Assembly (NCBI GenBank): GCA_948444795.1
Contig: CAOJUX010000006.1
Location: forward strand, 1-45,971
Direction of reading: 5' to 3'
DNA length: 45,971 nt
Source of the DNA: an uncultured Erysipelotrichaceae bacterium
GTDB taxonomy: Bacteria > Bacillota_I > Bacilli_A > RF39 > UBA660
Position numbers and translations under genes: made by a program. Positions 28,301-36,905 of the stretch are shown here, piece by piece. Each line of letters begins with the position of its first letter. Position 1 is the stretch's first letter. Below the pieces are notes generated by a model, which saw nothing but the letters and a program-made list of their open reading frames with translations, ran no database searches and was not told where the DNA came from.

Positions 28301-30115
28301 AGTCTCATTACTTTTTTCAAAGCTTGGGTAATCATTTATTACTTCTTGTGAAAGTGCTAAATATGATAATTTATAATTATATTCATTTGGAATGCCATAT
28401 CTTTTGTTACCCCATCCTAGAAGTAATCTTTCTCCTTTTTCAGAAAGAGTCCAACCACTTACATCGTTATCTATATTCCAATAACCGTTGCCTTGAGCAT
28501 CTTGAGTATAATACATTATAGCTGCATGCCCTGGTTGACCTATTACTGCTGCTGGTATCCCATGTGATGTTCTTATATTTGAACCAGTTTTGGAAATACC
28601 TCCACAAACAGCTCCAGTACCAAATTCATTTCTAAAATTCATCCAAACTTTATATACTTTGTCTGTTTCAGTACTATAACTTACTTTATATTTGCTAAAA
28701 ATACCATTAAATTTTTGATCCCAATAATTTTTTCTGTTTAAATCATGAAATTCTGCTCTGCTATAATTTGGCCATACATATGCCATATATGGATGTGGTG
28801 TTAAATAACTCCATGCCCTATTTGGATTAGCATCGATAAAACTTTGAGTATATTCATTTAACCAAACAATTTCTTCATCATCTATAATATTATTTAGAAC
28901 AAATCTCATTTCTTCTATAGTATAATTTTCATACCATTTAGTTATATCTATATTATCAGATACAGTAAATTTACCATTTGCATGTAATTCTTTAAAAATC
29001 TTATATCTTGTAACAGCATCAGATTGGTTTTTAGGATGACTTGGTTGCATCCATAATGCTACTCTTTGAGAATGAGTCAAAGAAAGAGTAATAGCCATCT
29101 TTTTATATAAATTTCCTAAAACTGTTCCATACTTTGTTACATTCGTATTATCAAAATCAGCTTTATAATTTTTTAAAAGATTTGACAATACTTTTAAAGA
29201 ATTATAATATGTTCCATCAGGATTTCCACCATTAATATAAAGTCTTAAATTATCAACATTATTAAATAGCCAATTAAATGCTTCTTTATTTTCTTCTGAT
29301 TCATCCACAAAAGCTTTAATAGCAAATCTGCCCGCTTTACTTATAAATTCTCTTTGGAGTATTAAAAGTTCATAAGTTCTATTTTCTAAAGTTTGATTTT
29401 TTATATTTTTTATTTCAGTATCAAGTTCTTCTAATGTTTTAACCACATTATTTTCTTGATAATTTTCATTTACAAATTTAGCATCAGCTAAGACAGAATG
29501 GTCATTTCCATTTGGCCCATTAGAATCAATATCAATTTTAAAATATTTAGCATTATTTAAAGCTATTTTTACGAAATCAGCATTTTCTCCAGGTTTTTTT
29601 AAAATTTCATCACCAATTTGTGTCCAATTTTTTCTATCATTAGATATTGAAAATTTATATTTAACACCATTGGAAGATGAGGCTGCAGTTCTATTTAATC
29701 CTATATAAGATACAAAATATTTGTAATAATTATTATATTCTGATAAATCATATATTAAGTAAGATGTAGCATGAGCAAAAATACCTTTATTGAAAGAAAA
29801 TAAATTATTTTCTACTTTTAAAGTAATTAAATTACCATTTGAATCTTCATCTTTTCCTAAAGATCCCCATCCTACACGTGATTCTAAACAATCAATATCA
29901 CTTATATAGGCTTCTGTTGGCAAACCAGTTTTCTCATCTATTATAGAATTGCCACTACGATAAATAATAGGATCTTCATCATTATAACTAATATTATTTT
30001 CATATTTTTTAAAGTTATTAGAAAAGTAAATTGCTGTTGTTGCAAGCATAATAAATAAACTCATAATTGCTATTACTAATATTTTAGTTTTATCTTCTTT
30101 TATTATATTTTTCAT
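25349..30115 (-). CDS. Large surface protein: NPCBM, transglutaminase-like, F5/8C, Ig-like repeats
   Basis: 1588 residues. An N-terminal membrane anchor or signal (12-31) is followed by an NPCBM-like carbohydrate-binding domain (about 55-215), a long helical region, and a transglutaminase-like core with Cys504 (GAVCGGISKTG), His530 (GQPGHAAIMYY) and an Asp candidate at 549 or 551 (WNIDNDV). Then come a TPR-like stretch, an F5/8 type C domain (about 905-1050) and three or four Ig-like repeats marked by FTFxFxDxxGNxG and VTWIDKxAPTA. An Asn/Ser/Lys linker, a C-terminal membrane helix and KSRRNS complete it. There is no LPxTG. It is probably held in the membrane at both ends and acts on wall or host glycan or peptide. 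A good promoter lies just upstream, and AAGGGGAT precedes the ATG. Confidence 0.8.
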   Translation of the reverse strand: MKNIIKEDKTKILVIAIMSLFIMLATTAIYFSNNFKKYENNISYNDEDPIIYRSGNSIIDEKTGLPTEAYISDIDCLESRVGWGSLGKDEDSNGNLITLKVENNLFSFNKGIFAHATSYLIYDLSEYNNYYKYFVSYIGLNRTAASSSNGVKYKFSISNDRKNWTQIGDEILKKPGENADFVKIALNNAKYFKIDIDSNGPNGNDHSVLADAKFVNENYQENNVVKTLEELDTEIKNIKNQTLENRTYELLILQREFISKAGRFAIKAFVDESEENKEAFNWLFNNVDNLRLYINGGNPDGTYYNSLKVLSNLLKNYKADFDNTNVTKYGTVLGNLYKKMAITLSLTHSQRVALWMQPSHPKNQSDAVTRYKIFKELHANGKFTVSDNIDITKWYENYTIEEMRFVLNNIIDDEEIVWLNEYTQSFIDANPNRAWSYLTPHPYMAYVWPNYSRAEFHDLNRKNYWDQKFNGIFSKYKVSYSTETDKVYKVWMNFRNEFGTGAVCGGISKTGSNIRTSHGIPAAVIGQPGHAAIMYYTQDAQGNGYWNIDNDVSGWTLSEKGERLLLGWGNKRYGIPNEYNYKLSYLALSQEVINDYPSFEKSNETVLLANSYGDNLNKQEEIYRKALNIQPLNIDAWHGLIQNYKENKNKTSEDYKNLAEELMNSLKYFPLPMYQLSELIKMNVNGSFKAQINNFQNQILTEASKTPNNSADNYFVYQPSLTRTMANFLLNKVDTSMAKFSFDGEDAGKIILASSFDGSGVRWDYSLDGPDTSNWKEVSFTADEEHKWLLNQEEINSISAEKDIYIHIVGTSYESKNLYKIDITEQNLPTILYANDLENRVIGVTTNMEWRFSEKDSWTSYQNASPDLKGDKIIEVRAAATGTKLTSNSTKFTFTKDNEDPKRKYVSISHLSIESVSSEATGQGRYAKNAIDGNYNTNWHSAWNGSDTERFITIKIDHPITLSEIEYIPGGGGNGKIIDGSIYGSLDGNNWTKIASAKDLKYTGNYNDYNNSMINKKTFTITNPKEIQYVKIVADKASNGNWFTANMFNLYEDATKVTNKNPTATIIYNTTSTTSGEVIARLVNPSTNIKIINNEGLDTHVFTENGKFTFEFIDDKGNKGIATANVTWIDKKAPTANIEYKLDNNEKLVTLIGNISENVYLLDKNNKKINYIEVKNNKINSVEYLNTNGIVYKTIEVDEEGNTKSIEYKNTTGKVTNVDTYKTILENGKIKEELFLDKSGNNVTVNDTDKQTLQSLQQIISNPLEYTFENSDDYEFKFQDLAGNISTKKVRVDYISNSNKILASDITYDITTITNKDVTASINLYMVDPQDSKAKAIMIDGQKNTYTFKENGTYTFKYKDQSDKDNWEVRSNKASVTWIDKTAPTANVAYSTKDGKVIATLMGESEKIIVTNNGGNRTYTFEKNGTFTFTFVDAAGNQGRSVANVTSINDNSNTNGEENKTETNVPNKNIDESKDPYISSSIPQENTYKTPPIVGPKKTIKPSIKNPTSNNSNSSTTDNNISDSNKNNGSIDNSKKNNKKDKKENNTMNSTIEDPEKKESKFLFYTMEFILIGILISGIIILKSRRNS

Positions 30116-30145
30116 AAGTAAATCCCCTTCTTTTTTTTGATGGAT

Positions 30146-30175
30146 ACTATATCATAATCTATAATAATTTGTCAA
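30146..30175 (-). promoter_or_regulatory. Promoter of the large surface protein gene
   Basis: A perfect TTGACA (30175-30170), an 18-base gap and TATAGT (30151-30146) on the minus strand, about 30 bases before the ATG. Confidence 0.6.
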
Positions 30176-30260
30176 TTATTTTAATGACCAATTTTTAGCA
30201 AAATTAATATACTTTTATTATAACAAATAATTATATTAATTTATAGCTTCTTTTTGGCAT

Positions 30261-30283
30261 AAAAAAACTGTCAATTTTGACAG
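30261..30283 (-). terminator. Terminator of the YfcC-type transporter gene
   Basis: Stem CTGTCAA (30268-30274)/TTGACAG (30277-30283) with seven T on the minus strand. Confidence 0.7.
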
Positions 30284-30293
30284 CTTTATAATT

Positions 30294-31721
30294 TTATAAA
30301 TATGTTAATAAAGTAAAAACAATTAATAAAACAGCTAACATTATTAACACAAATTTCCAAATATATTTAATCCATTTTTTATATGGTATATTTAGATATG
30401 ATAAACCAAATAGTAACATAACACTAGTTGGAGCAATTAATTGAATAAGTCCATTAATTGTAGTATATATTAAAAAACCTATATTAAAAGAATCACTATT
30501 TGCTAAAATACCTCCAATTGCATAACCAGTATAACCAAAATCAGTATGAAATAATGATGCTACTCCAGCAGCTAAAGCAGTTAGATATGGACTAAATTTA
30601 TCACTTAAACTTAAAATCCAGTTAGTTATTGTAGCAGTAAATGGTGCCCAATATACCAATACAAATACTATGTATGCACATAATACTAAGATAATTGGTT
30701 TGATTAAAGCTTTTACACCAACCATAGCATTTTCTAATATTTCATCAAATTTAATATTATAAATAAATTTAGCAACAATTAAAATGATAAATAGTATAAC
30801 ACTTATTGTGTATAATTCCCATGCACCAAAAGCAGTTGCATTTTTTCCTAAAATATAACTGATAATATTAAAGTCTCCAATATGTAATTCAGTTAACCAT
30901 TCATGGAAACTATCAAAAATAGTTATATTAAAGTTTCCATTCCAATTAATATATCCTAAAATCACACATAAAAATGTAATAATGAAGAATAAAGCCATTG
31001 GCCAAAATTTTACATTTTTATTTTTTTCTTCTTCAACTTCAAATACATCTCTTATTTTATCTTCATCACTTTTTTTCAAAGATTTATTTAGATGTTTTAT
31101 GATAAAGAAATTAAATACAATATATGCAAGAGAAAGTACACCGAATCTTATTCCTATCTCTGTTGTAATAGTTACTTCAGCATAATTACTTAAATAATTA
31201 ATAAAGTAAATAAGTCCTTCTGTACCAAATGTTGCACCCAAAGTACCAATTACCATTGATCCAAAAGTTATTGCAAATGCTGATAGTTTATCTAATTTTA
31301 ATTTATCACAAATTGAAATTACTAATGGAACAAATATTAACACTACAAATGTTTGAGTTACAAATGAAGTTAATAATGTTATCACTAAAGAAGTAAAAAC
31401 TACAAACAATTTTTCCTTTCCATTTAATTTTTTACTAATTTTGCTAACCATACTTTTATAACCACTTGTTTTTGATATTATTCCATAAAATACTCCTATG
31501 AATAAAACAAATAAAAGTTGTTGTAAAAAGAAATTAGCACTATACACACTTGATAATATTGCATCTACTATGCCTGTTCTTCCATACCCTTCTTTAATGA
31601 ATTCTCCACTTGAAAATCCACCATATGGAATAATCCATGTAAGTAATAATGTTGCTAAAATACAAATAATTGCAATTTTAAACAAATCATGTTTTTCAAA
31701 AATACTTTTTCTTTTTTTCAT
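30294..31721 (-). CDS. YfcC/DcuC-type membrane transporter
   Basis: 475 residues with about 12 predicted membrane segments and a charged cytoplasmic loop at about 212-240, the layout of the YfcC (C4-dicarboxylate anaerobic carrier-like) family in the ion-transporter superfamily. Typical segments are LLTSFVTQTFVVLIFVP, the IGTLGATFGTEG hairpin and LIAPTSVMLLFGLSYL near the C terminus. Such proteins move dicarboxylates, amino acids or peptides; the substrate cannot be read from the sequence, and no catabolic gene is adjacent. It has its own terminator and no operon partner. Confidence 0.75.
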   Translation of the reverse strand: MKKRKSIFEKHDLFKIAIICILATLLLTWIIPYGGFSSGEFIKEGYGRTGIVDAILSSVYSANFFLQQLLFVLFIGVFYGIISKTSGYKSMVSKISKKLNGKEKLFVVFTSLVITLLTSFVTQTFVVLIFVPLVISICDKLKLDKLSAFAITFGSMVIGTLGATFGTEGLIYFINYLSNYAEVTITTEIGIRFGVLSLAYIVFNFFIIKHLNKSLKKSDEDKIRDVFEVEEEKNKNVKFWPMALFFIITFLCVILGYINWNGNFNITIFDSFHEWLTELHIGDFNIISYILGKNATAFGAWELYTISVILFIILIVAKFIYNIKFDEILENAMVGVKALIKPIILVLCAYIVFVLVYWAPFTATITNWILSLSDKFSPYLTALAAGVASLFHTDFGYTGYAIGGILANSDSFNIGFLIYTTINGLIQLIAPTSVMLLFGLSYLNIPYKKWIKYIWKFVLIMLAVLLIVFTLLTYL

Positions 31722-31763
31722 TTTTCTTACCTCCTAAAAAAATTATAGCACAAAAAATTGTAA

Positions 31764-31787
31764 AAAAAAGACAATTATGTCTTTTTT
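31764..31787 (-). terminator. lysS terminator
   Basis: Stem AAAAAAGAC (31764-31772)/GTCTTTTTT (31779-31787) in the gap between lysS and the transporter gene. Confidence 0.55.
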
Positions 31788-31827
31788 ATTAAAAAAAATT
31801 AAGTTTTTTATAACATTTCTATGTATA

Positions 31828-33291
31828 TCAATCTTTTGGTTTCATAAGCGGGAATAAAATACAATCTTTAATATTTTCAGAATTTGTTAATAATTGCATT
31901 AAACGATCTATTCCCATTCCCCATCCAGATATTGGTGGCATTCCATATTCCATAGCCTCAATATAATCATAATCCATTGGCATAGCTTCTTCATCGCCTT
32001 GACTTTTTAATTCAGCTTGTTTTAAAAGGCGTTTTTCTTGTTCTTGAGGATCCACAAGTTCTGAGTAACCATTAATTATTTCAGCACCATTTATAACTAA
32101 TTGAAATCTATCAGTTAAGTTTCTATTTTCATCGTTTGCTCGTGCTAGTGGTGATAAACTTATTGGATGTTTTGTTAAGAATATAGGTTTTATTACATAT
32201 GGCCTTGCTATCTTTTTATATAATTGATCTACAAGATTGCCATATCCTAAGTTTTCAAGTGGTACTTCACTTTCAATTTCAATTTTTTCTTCTTTTATTT
32301 TTTCTAATAATAATTCTTTAGTATTAAATTTATCTATGTCAATATCACTATATTTCAGTATTAACTCTCTAAAAGATATTGTTTCCCAATTACCACTCAA
32401 ATCTATTTTCTTATCTCCAATTTGAATTTCTAAAGTACCAAATAAGTTCATAATAATAGTTTGAAGCATATCTCTTAAAAGTAACATATTATCTTCATAA
32501 TTTAAGTATGCCCCATATCCTTCTATCATTGTAAAGTCTTGAAGATGAGTTGCATCTATACCTTCATTTCTAAAACATCTAGCTATTTCAAATACTTTAG
32601 TATATCCACCAACTATGGCACGTTTTAAATATGTTTCTGGAGCTATTCTTAAAAATAAATCAATATCTAAAGCATTATGATGGGTAACAAATGGTTTTGC
32701 TGTTGCTCCACTTGCTTTATTATTTAATATAGGTGTTTCTATTTCGATATATCCTAAATTATTTAAGTAACTTCGTATTTCCCAAATTAATTTACTTCTT
32801 AATAAAAATTTTTCTTTCGAGTCATCACTTGTTATTAAATCTACATATCTATTTCTATAAATTGTTTCAATATCTTCAAGGCCATGGAACTTTTCAGGAA
32901 GTGGTTTTAAAGCTTTTCCTAAAAATTCAAAACTATTTGCCCTGATAGTTTTTTCACCAGTATGAGTTGTAAAAATTTCTCCTTCAACTCCAATAAAATC
33001 TCCTAAATCAAAAATTTCTTTAAATTCCTTATATTTTTCTTCGCCAACCATATCTATTTTAATTGATATTTGAATTTTACCAGTTATATCTCCAATTGTT
33101 AAAAAGGCCATTTTTCCCATTTTACGCATCAGAACAATACGCCCTGCAACATGGACATTATTTATTCCATCTTCTAATTTACTAGCTGCACCTATTTCAT
33201 AATTTACTTCATATTTTTCAGGATAAGGATTTTTTATATCTTTTAGTTTTTCTCTTCTTACTATTTCTTGATCACTAAATTTTCTTTCCAT
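31828..33291 (-). CDS. lysS: Lysine--tRNA ligase, class II
   Basis: 487 residues. The N-terminal OB-fold anticodon-binding domain (about 45-145) is followed by a class II core with motif 2 FEIARCFRNEGIDATHLQDF and motif 3 GWGMGIDRLMQLLTNS. Where most LysRS have RHNPEFT after the motif 2 Arg, this has THLQDFT, a variant worth noting but within the family. It ends in TGA, which shows TGA is a stop in this genome. GAGGAAG precedes the ATG. Confidence 0.94.
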   Translation of the reverse strand: MERKFSDQEIVRREKLKDIKNPYPEKYEVNYEIGAASKLEDGINNVHVAGRIVLMRKMGKMAFLTIGDITGKIQISIKIDMVGEEKYKEFKEIFDLGDFIGVEGEIFTTHTGEKTIRANSFEFLGKALKPLPEKFHGLEDIETIYRNRYVDLITSDDSKEKFLLRSKLIWEIRSYLNNLGYIEIETPILNNKASGATAKPFVTHHNALDIDLFLRIAPETYLKRAIVGGYTKVFEIARCFRNEGIDATHLQDFTMIEGYGAYLNYEDNMLLLRDMLQTIIMNLFGTLEIQIGDKKIDLSGNWETISFRELILKYSDIDIDKFNTKELLLEKIKEEKIEIESEVPLENLGYGNLVDQLYKKIARPYVIKPIFLTKHPISLSPLARANDENRNLTDRFQLVINGAEIINGYSELVDPQEQEKRLLKQAELKSQGDEEAMPMDYDYIEAMEYGMPPISGWGMGIDRLMQLLTNSENIKDCILFPLMKPKD

Positions 33292-33476
33292 TTTTTCTTC
33301 CTCATTTCTCTTTGTTTAGTATACAAAAACTAAATAAAAAATGCAATTAAATTAACATTTTTTTCAACAAAAATATGATTCTGTTAAATGAAAAGTAAAT
33401 TTTATTTTATAGTTAAATTAAACTTATTCAAATATTAAAAAAATCATATTATATGGTAGTAATAGAGGTGATTGAT

Positions 33477-33833
33477 ATGAATAGCAAAATAAAATGTATA
33501 AATTCTGATTGCTTAGATATATGCACTTGTTATGTATATATATTCAACCATAAAAATAAATTAATTTATAAAGGAATTACAGATAAATTTGGTATTTTAA
33601 ATTATAATTTCCCAACTTATGGTATTTATAAAATTGTAGTAATATCAAAAATTTATCCTTATAAGTTGTGCCAGAGTGTTTTAATTAATAGTAATAATTG
33701 TACTGTAGTACCATTTGTATTTTCGTGTAAAATTAAAATTAATCACCATAATGTTACTTTTTTATTAGTCGATAAGAATTATGAAAACTTACCGATTTCG
33801 AAAGGAGAAATAAATCTATGCAAAATCAAATAA
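33477..33833 (+). CDS. Small Cys-rich transthyretin/Cna-B-like protein
   Basis: 118 residues with no signal peptide or membrane span. The N terminus carries four Cys (CINSDCLDICTC). A beta-sandwich segment typical of prealbumin-like or carboxypeptidase-regulatory folds follows (YIFNHKNKLIYKGITDKFGI...YGIYKIVV). The C-terminal motif FLLVDKNYENLPISKGEI recurs at the end of the next protein. Start at 33477 from GAGGTGAT four bases upstream. It overlaps the next gene by 16 bases in another frame, with AAAGGAG inside the KGE codons acting as that gene's binding site. Function is unknown; a structural or surface-assembly role is suggested. Confidence 0.55.
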   Translation: MNSKIKCINSDCLDICTCYVYIFNHKNKLIYKGITDKFGILNYNFPTYGIYKIVVISKIYPYKLCQSVLINSNNCTVVPFVFSCKIKINHHNVTFLLVDKNYENLPISKGEINLCKIK

Positions 33834-34369
33834 CAATTCCAATAACAAATGGAAAAGGTTCAAAAGAGATTGTTAATGGTAATTACAATGTTTCTGCAAC
33901 TGCTGCTGGGTATGATAGCTCAACACTTAGTCCAAAAACAGTAACTATAGAAAATAATGTAAATACTTCTGCTTTTACTATTGCTGGTACTGGAGTTTTA
34001 ACTTTACATGTAACTGATAGTGGAGATGAGACAATAGGTGTACCAATAGAAGGTGCTATTTTCTATAGATGTGACTACCAAGGTAATACATATGGAAATC
34101 CAATTACAACTGATGCTGGTGGAGATGCTCACTTTAATAATATACCATTTACAACTGATTCATCAACTGCTCCAACTATATATTTTAAACAAACAAAATC
34201 TGATGGATCACACACCTTTAGTCCAGATTTACAAAGTACAAAAATGGATAGTGAGCAAAAAACAATACAAATTGCTAATCCAGAAGCTGCAGAGAAAAAC
34301 TTCACATTATATGATAAAAACTATCCTAACTTGCCAATTGCCGATGGAACACTTACATTATCAAACTAA
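33818..34369 (+). CDS. Beta-repeat structural protein of unknown function
   Basis: 183 residues, rich in Thr, Asn, Ser and Gly, with no Cys, Trp, signal peptide or membrane span. It starts with a half domain (ITIPITNGKGSKEIVNGNYN), continues through a Cna-B/prealbumin-like unit (TLHVTDSGDETIGVPIEGAIF) and ends with FTLYDKNYPNLPIADGTLTL. That end matches the end of the preceding protein, and in both cases the natural continuation would be this protein's own first segment. Either the two genes were one and a frameshift split them, or each subunit completes the domain of the next. A bidirectional terminator follows. Confidence 0.55.
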   Translation: MQNQITIPITNGKGSKEIVNGNYNVSATAAGYDSSTLSPKTVTIENNVNTSAFTIAGTGVLTLHVTDSGDETIGVPIEGAIFYRCDYQGNTYGNPITTDAGGDAHFNNIPFTTDSSTAPTIYFKQTKSDGSHTFSPDLQSTKMDSEQKTIQIANPEAAEKNFTLYDKNYPNLPIADGTLTLSN

Positions 34370-34371
34370 TA

Positions 34372-34401
34372 AAAAAATAAATGTGTCTACATTTATTTTT
34401 T
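34372..34401. terminator. Bidirectional terminator between the beta-protein pair and typA
   Basis: A 13-base perfect stem AAAAAATAAATGT (34372-34384)/ACATTTATTTTTT (34389-34401) at a convergent junction. Confidence 0.7.
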
Positions 34402-36205
34402 ATGCAATTTTCTTATTTCGATATCTATCTTTAGGATCTAAGTATTTTTTTCGAAGACGAATAGCATCTGGTGTAACTTCAACATACTCATCATCTTCAA
34501 TAAATTCTAAAGCTTCTTCTAAACTAAATGTTTTTGGATTAACTAAGTTTATTGCTTCATCTGCTCCGCTACTACGAGTATTAGTTAAGTTTTTATTTTT
34601 GCATGGATTAACATCTAAATCATTATCACGATTATGAATACCTACAATCATGCCAATATATACATCAGTTGCAGGGGCAATAATTAAAGTACCACGATCT
34701 TGTAAATTGAATAAAGAATAACCTAAAGCTTTACCATTTTCCATTGAAACAAGTACACCATTTTTACGTCTTGATATTTCTCCAACATAAGGCTTATATT
34801 CTTCAAAACTTCTTACCATTATCCCTTCGCCACGAGTATTTGTAATAAACGCACTACGATATCCGATTAAACCTCTAGTTGGTGCACTAAATTCCAAATG
34901 AGCTTCATTATTTTCACTAGAAACGATTAGTAATTGGCCTTTTCTTTCTTGAATATCACTTATGACAGTTCCAGAATATTCTTCAGGGCAATTAATAATT
35001 ACACGTTCAAATGGTTCATATTTTTTGCCATTTTTTTCTTCTAATAATACCTCTGGTTTTGATACAGAAAGTTCATATCCCTCACGACGCATATTTTCAA
35101 GAAGTATAGATAAATGGAGTTCCCCACGTCCTGATACTTTAAAACCATCAGCATTCTCTAATTCTTCTATAACAAGTCCTACATTAGTTTGTAATTCTTT
35201 ATCTAGTCTGTCTTTTAAGTGTCTAGTTGTTAAGAATTTACCACTTTGACCAACAAATGGAGAATTATTTACTAAGAAGTTCATTGACAAGGTTGGCTTT
35301 TCAATCTCTATAGAAGGTAATGGATCGATATTATCTTTAGCACAAATGGTATCTCCAATAGAAATATCAGGGCAACCAGCTACAGTTACAATATCTCCAA
35401 AATAAGCAATATCTTTTTCAACTTTATTAAGTCCCTCTTGAACAAAAAGCTTTGTAACTTTAAATGAATCTATTTTTCCATCATTTCTTGATAAAGAAAC
35501 AGTTTGGTTCTTTTTAATGCATCCTTTAGTAATTCTTCCAATTCCTAGTCTACCAATATATTCATCATATCCTAAATTAGAAACTTGAAGTTGAAGAGGA
35601 TCATTTTCATTACCTTCAAATGGCTTTATAACTTCTAAAATAGTATCTAGTAAAGGTGCTATAGAATTAGACTCTTCATCAAGTGATTTCTTAGCTATAC
35701 CATCTCTAGCTATTCCATATATAATTGGGAAATCTAATTGTTCATCTGTAGCATTAAGTTCCATAAATAAGTTAAATGTCATATCGACTACTTCTAGAGC
35801 TCTTGCATCTTTTTTATCAATCTTATTAATAAATAAAATTGGTCTTAAATTTTGTTCTAAAGCTTTTTTCAAAACAAATTTAGTTTGTGGCATTGGTCCT
35901 TCTGATGAATCTACTAGTAGAATTACTGTATCAACTGTTTTAATAACACGTTCTACTTCGCCACCAAAATCAGCATGGCCTGGGGTATCTACAATATTAA
36001 TTTTAGTATCTTTATACCTGATAGCACAATTCTTAGAATAAATTGTTATTCCTCTTTCTCTTTCAAGATCGTTACTATCCATTACACAATCTACTACTTC
36101 TTCATGGTCATTAAATACGCCATTTTGTTTAAGAAGTGCATCGACTAATGTACTTTTACCAGCATCGACATGTGCTACTACTGCTATATTTATAATTTTA
36201 TCCAT
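34400..36205 (-). CDS. typA: Ribosome-associated GTPase TypA/BipA
   Basis: 601 residues, a translational GTPase of the EF-G family that binds ribosomes and helps assembly and stress growth. G1 AHVDAGKSTL, the switch region RERGITI, G3 DTPGHADFGGEVE and G4 NKIDKKDA are intact. Then come domain II, an EF-G-like domain and the TypA C-terminal region ending in IEDDEYVEVTPDAIRLRKK. Start at 36205 (MDKIINIAVVAHV) from GGAG about nine bases upstream; a frame to 36262 crosses the promoter. Confidence 0.96.
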   Translation of the reverse strand: MDKIINIAVVAHVDAGKSTLVDALLKQNGVFNDHEEVVDCVMDSNDLERERGITIYSKNCAIRYKDTKINIVDTPGHADFGGEVERVIKTVDTVILLVDSSEGPMPQTKFVLKKALEQNLRPILFINKIDKKDARALEVVDMTFNLFMELNATDEQLDFPIIYGIARDGIAKKSLDEESNSIAPLLDTILEVIKPFEGNENDPLQLQVSNLGYDEYIGRLGIGRITKGCIKKNQTVSLSRNDGKIDSFKVTKLFVQEGLNKVEKDIAYFGDIVTVAGCPDISIGDTICAKDNIDPLPSIEIEKPTLSMNFLVNNSPFVGQSGKFLTTRHLKDRLDKELQTNVGLVIEELENADGFKVSGRGELHLSILLENMRREGYELSVSKPEVLLEEKNGKKYEPFERVIINCPEEYSGTVISDIQERKGQLLIVSSENNEAHLEFSAPTRGLIGYRSAFITNTRGEGIMVRSFEEYKPYVGEISRRKNGVLVSMENGKALGYSLFNLQDRGTLIIAPATDVYIGMIVGIHNRDNDLDVNPCKNKNLTNTRSSGADEAINLVNPKTFSLEEALEFIEDDEYVEVTPDAIRLRKKYLDPKDRYRNKKIA

Positions 36206-36233
36206 AAACTCAACTCCAATTGACATCTTGTAG

Positions 36234-36262
36234 ATTATACAATAAAATCGGATGTTTTGCAA
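36234..36262 (-). promoter_or_regulatory. typA promoter
   Basis: TTGCAA (36262-36257), a 17-base gap and TATAAT (36239-36234) on the minus strand, about 28 bases before the ATG. Confidence 0.6.
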
Positions 36263-36367
36263 GGATATAACAATTTAATAATAAATATTCACTTTTTTGT
36301 AATATTCAAGTAAAAATTGATTTTTTGGAGCTGGAACTTACAAAAACATGCTTTTAAAGCCAATTGA

Positions 36368-36390
36368 AAAGAAAATTTTTTATTTTCTTT
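36368..36390 (-). terminator. Terminator after the HAAS-domain gene
   Basis: Stem AAAGAAAAT (36368-36376)/ATTTTCTTT (36382-36390). It overlaps the stop codon. It is AT-only apart from two G-C pairs. Confidence 0.4.
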
Positions 36391-36898
36391 CCATATTTAA
36401 ATAATATTTATTCATCGTTCTAATAAAATAATATAAAGCAAATATAATATAAAATATCTCTATAAGAAGTCCCCATATTGCCAAATAGAAAATATTACTA
36501 TTTAAAAAAACATCAATTAATTGATCACCAAAAGTTCTTAATAAAATAAATGGTATTTTAAAGAAACAAGTAACAAATACTAAAATTAATAAATCTTTAA
36601 TTATAGCTATTTTCTTTTTATTATCACCTTTTTTAAATTCAGTACCTATTTCTGTTAAATTTTTATAAAAGTTTAACATTTTATCCATAAAACCTTTAGA
36701 ATTTTCCGTAATATTATATTTTTTCTTGGCATCATCTATAATATTATCAATAGGTCCAAAACTTTTTATTATTTTTTTTTCGTCTTCTTTAGATTTGTCT
36801 ATTTCATTAATATAATAATTCAAAAATTCTTGTAAATTTTTTTCGGATAAAAAATTTAAACGTTTTTTTAGTGTTTTTAAAAATTGTTGTTTATTCAT
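36380..36898 (-). CDS. HAAS/DUF1700-domain membrane protein
   Basis: 172 residues. The N-terminal helical HAAS/DUF1700 segment (FLKTLKKRLNFLSEKNLQEF, then SFGPIDNIIDDAKKKY) is followed by two or three membrane helices (about 100-165). DUF1700 proteins are often paired with PadR-type regulators, and none is next to this one. It starts seven bases after the unknown 572-residue gene, so the two are co-transcribed. Confidence 0.7.
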   Translation of the reverse strand: MNKQQFLKTLKKRLNFLSEKNLQEFLNYYINEIDKSKEDEKKIIKSFGPIDNIIDDAKKKYNITENSKGFMDKMLNFYKNLTEIGTEFKKGDNKKKIAIIKDLLILVFVTCFFKIPFILLRTFGDQLIDVFLNSNIFYLAIWGLLIEIFYIIFALYYFIRTMNKYYLNMERK

Positions 36899-36905
36899 AT
36901 AATCA

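Noticed and set aside
36315-36375. Apparent similarity between the gap before the HAAS gene and 10893-10955 (both with AATTGATTTTTT, GGAG).
   Set aside because: Only about 14 bases match well and the rest is low-complexity AT sequence, so a dispersed repeat is not supported.
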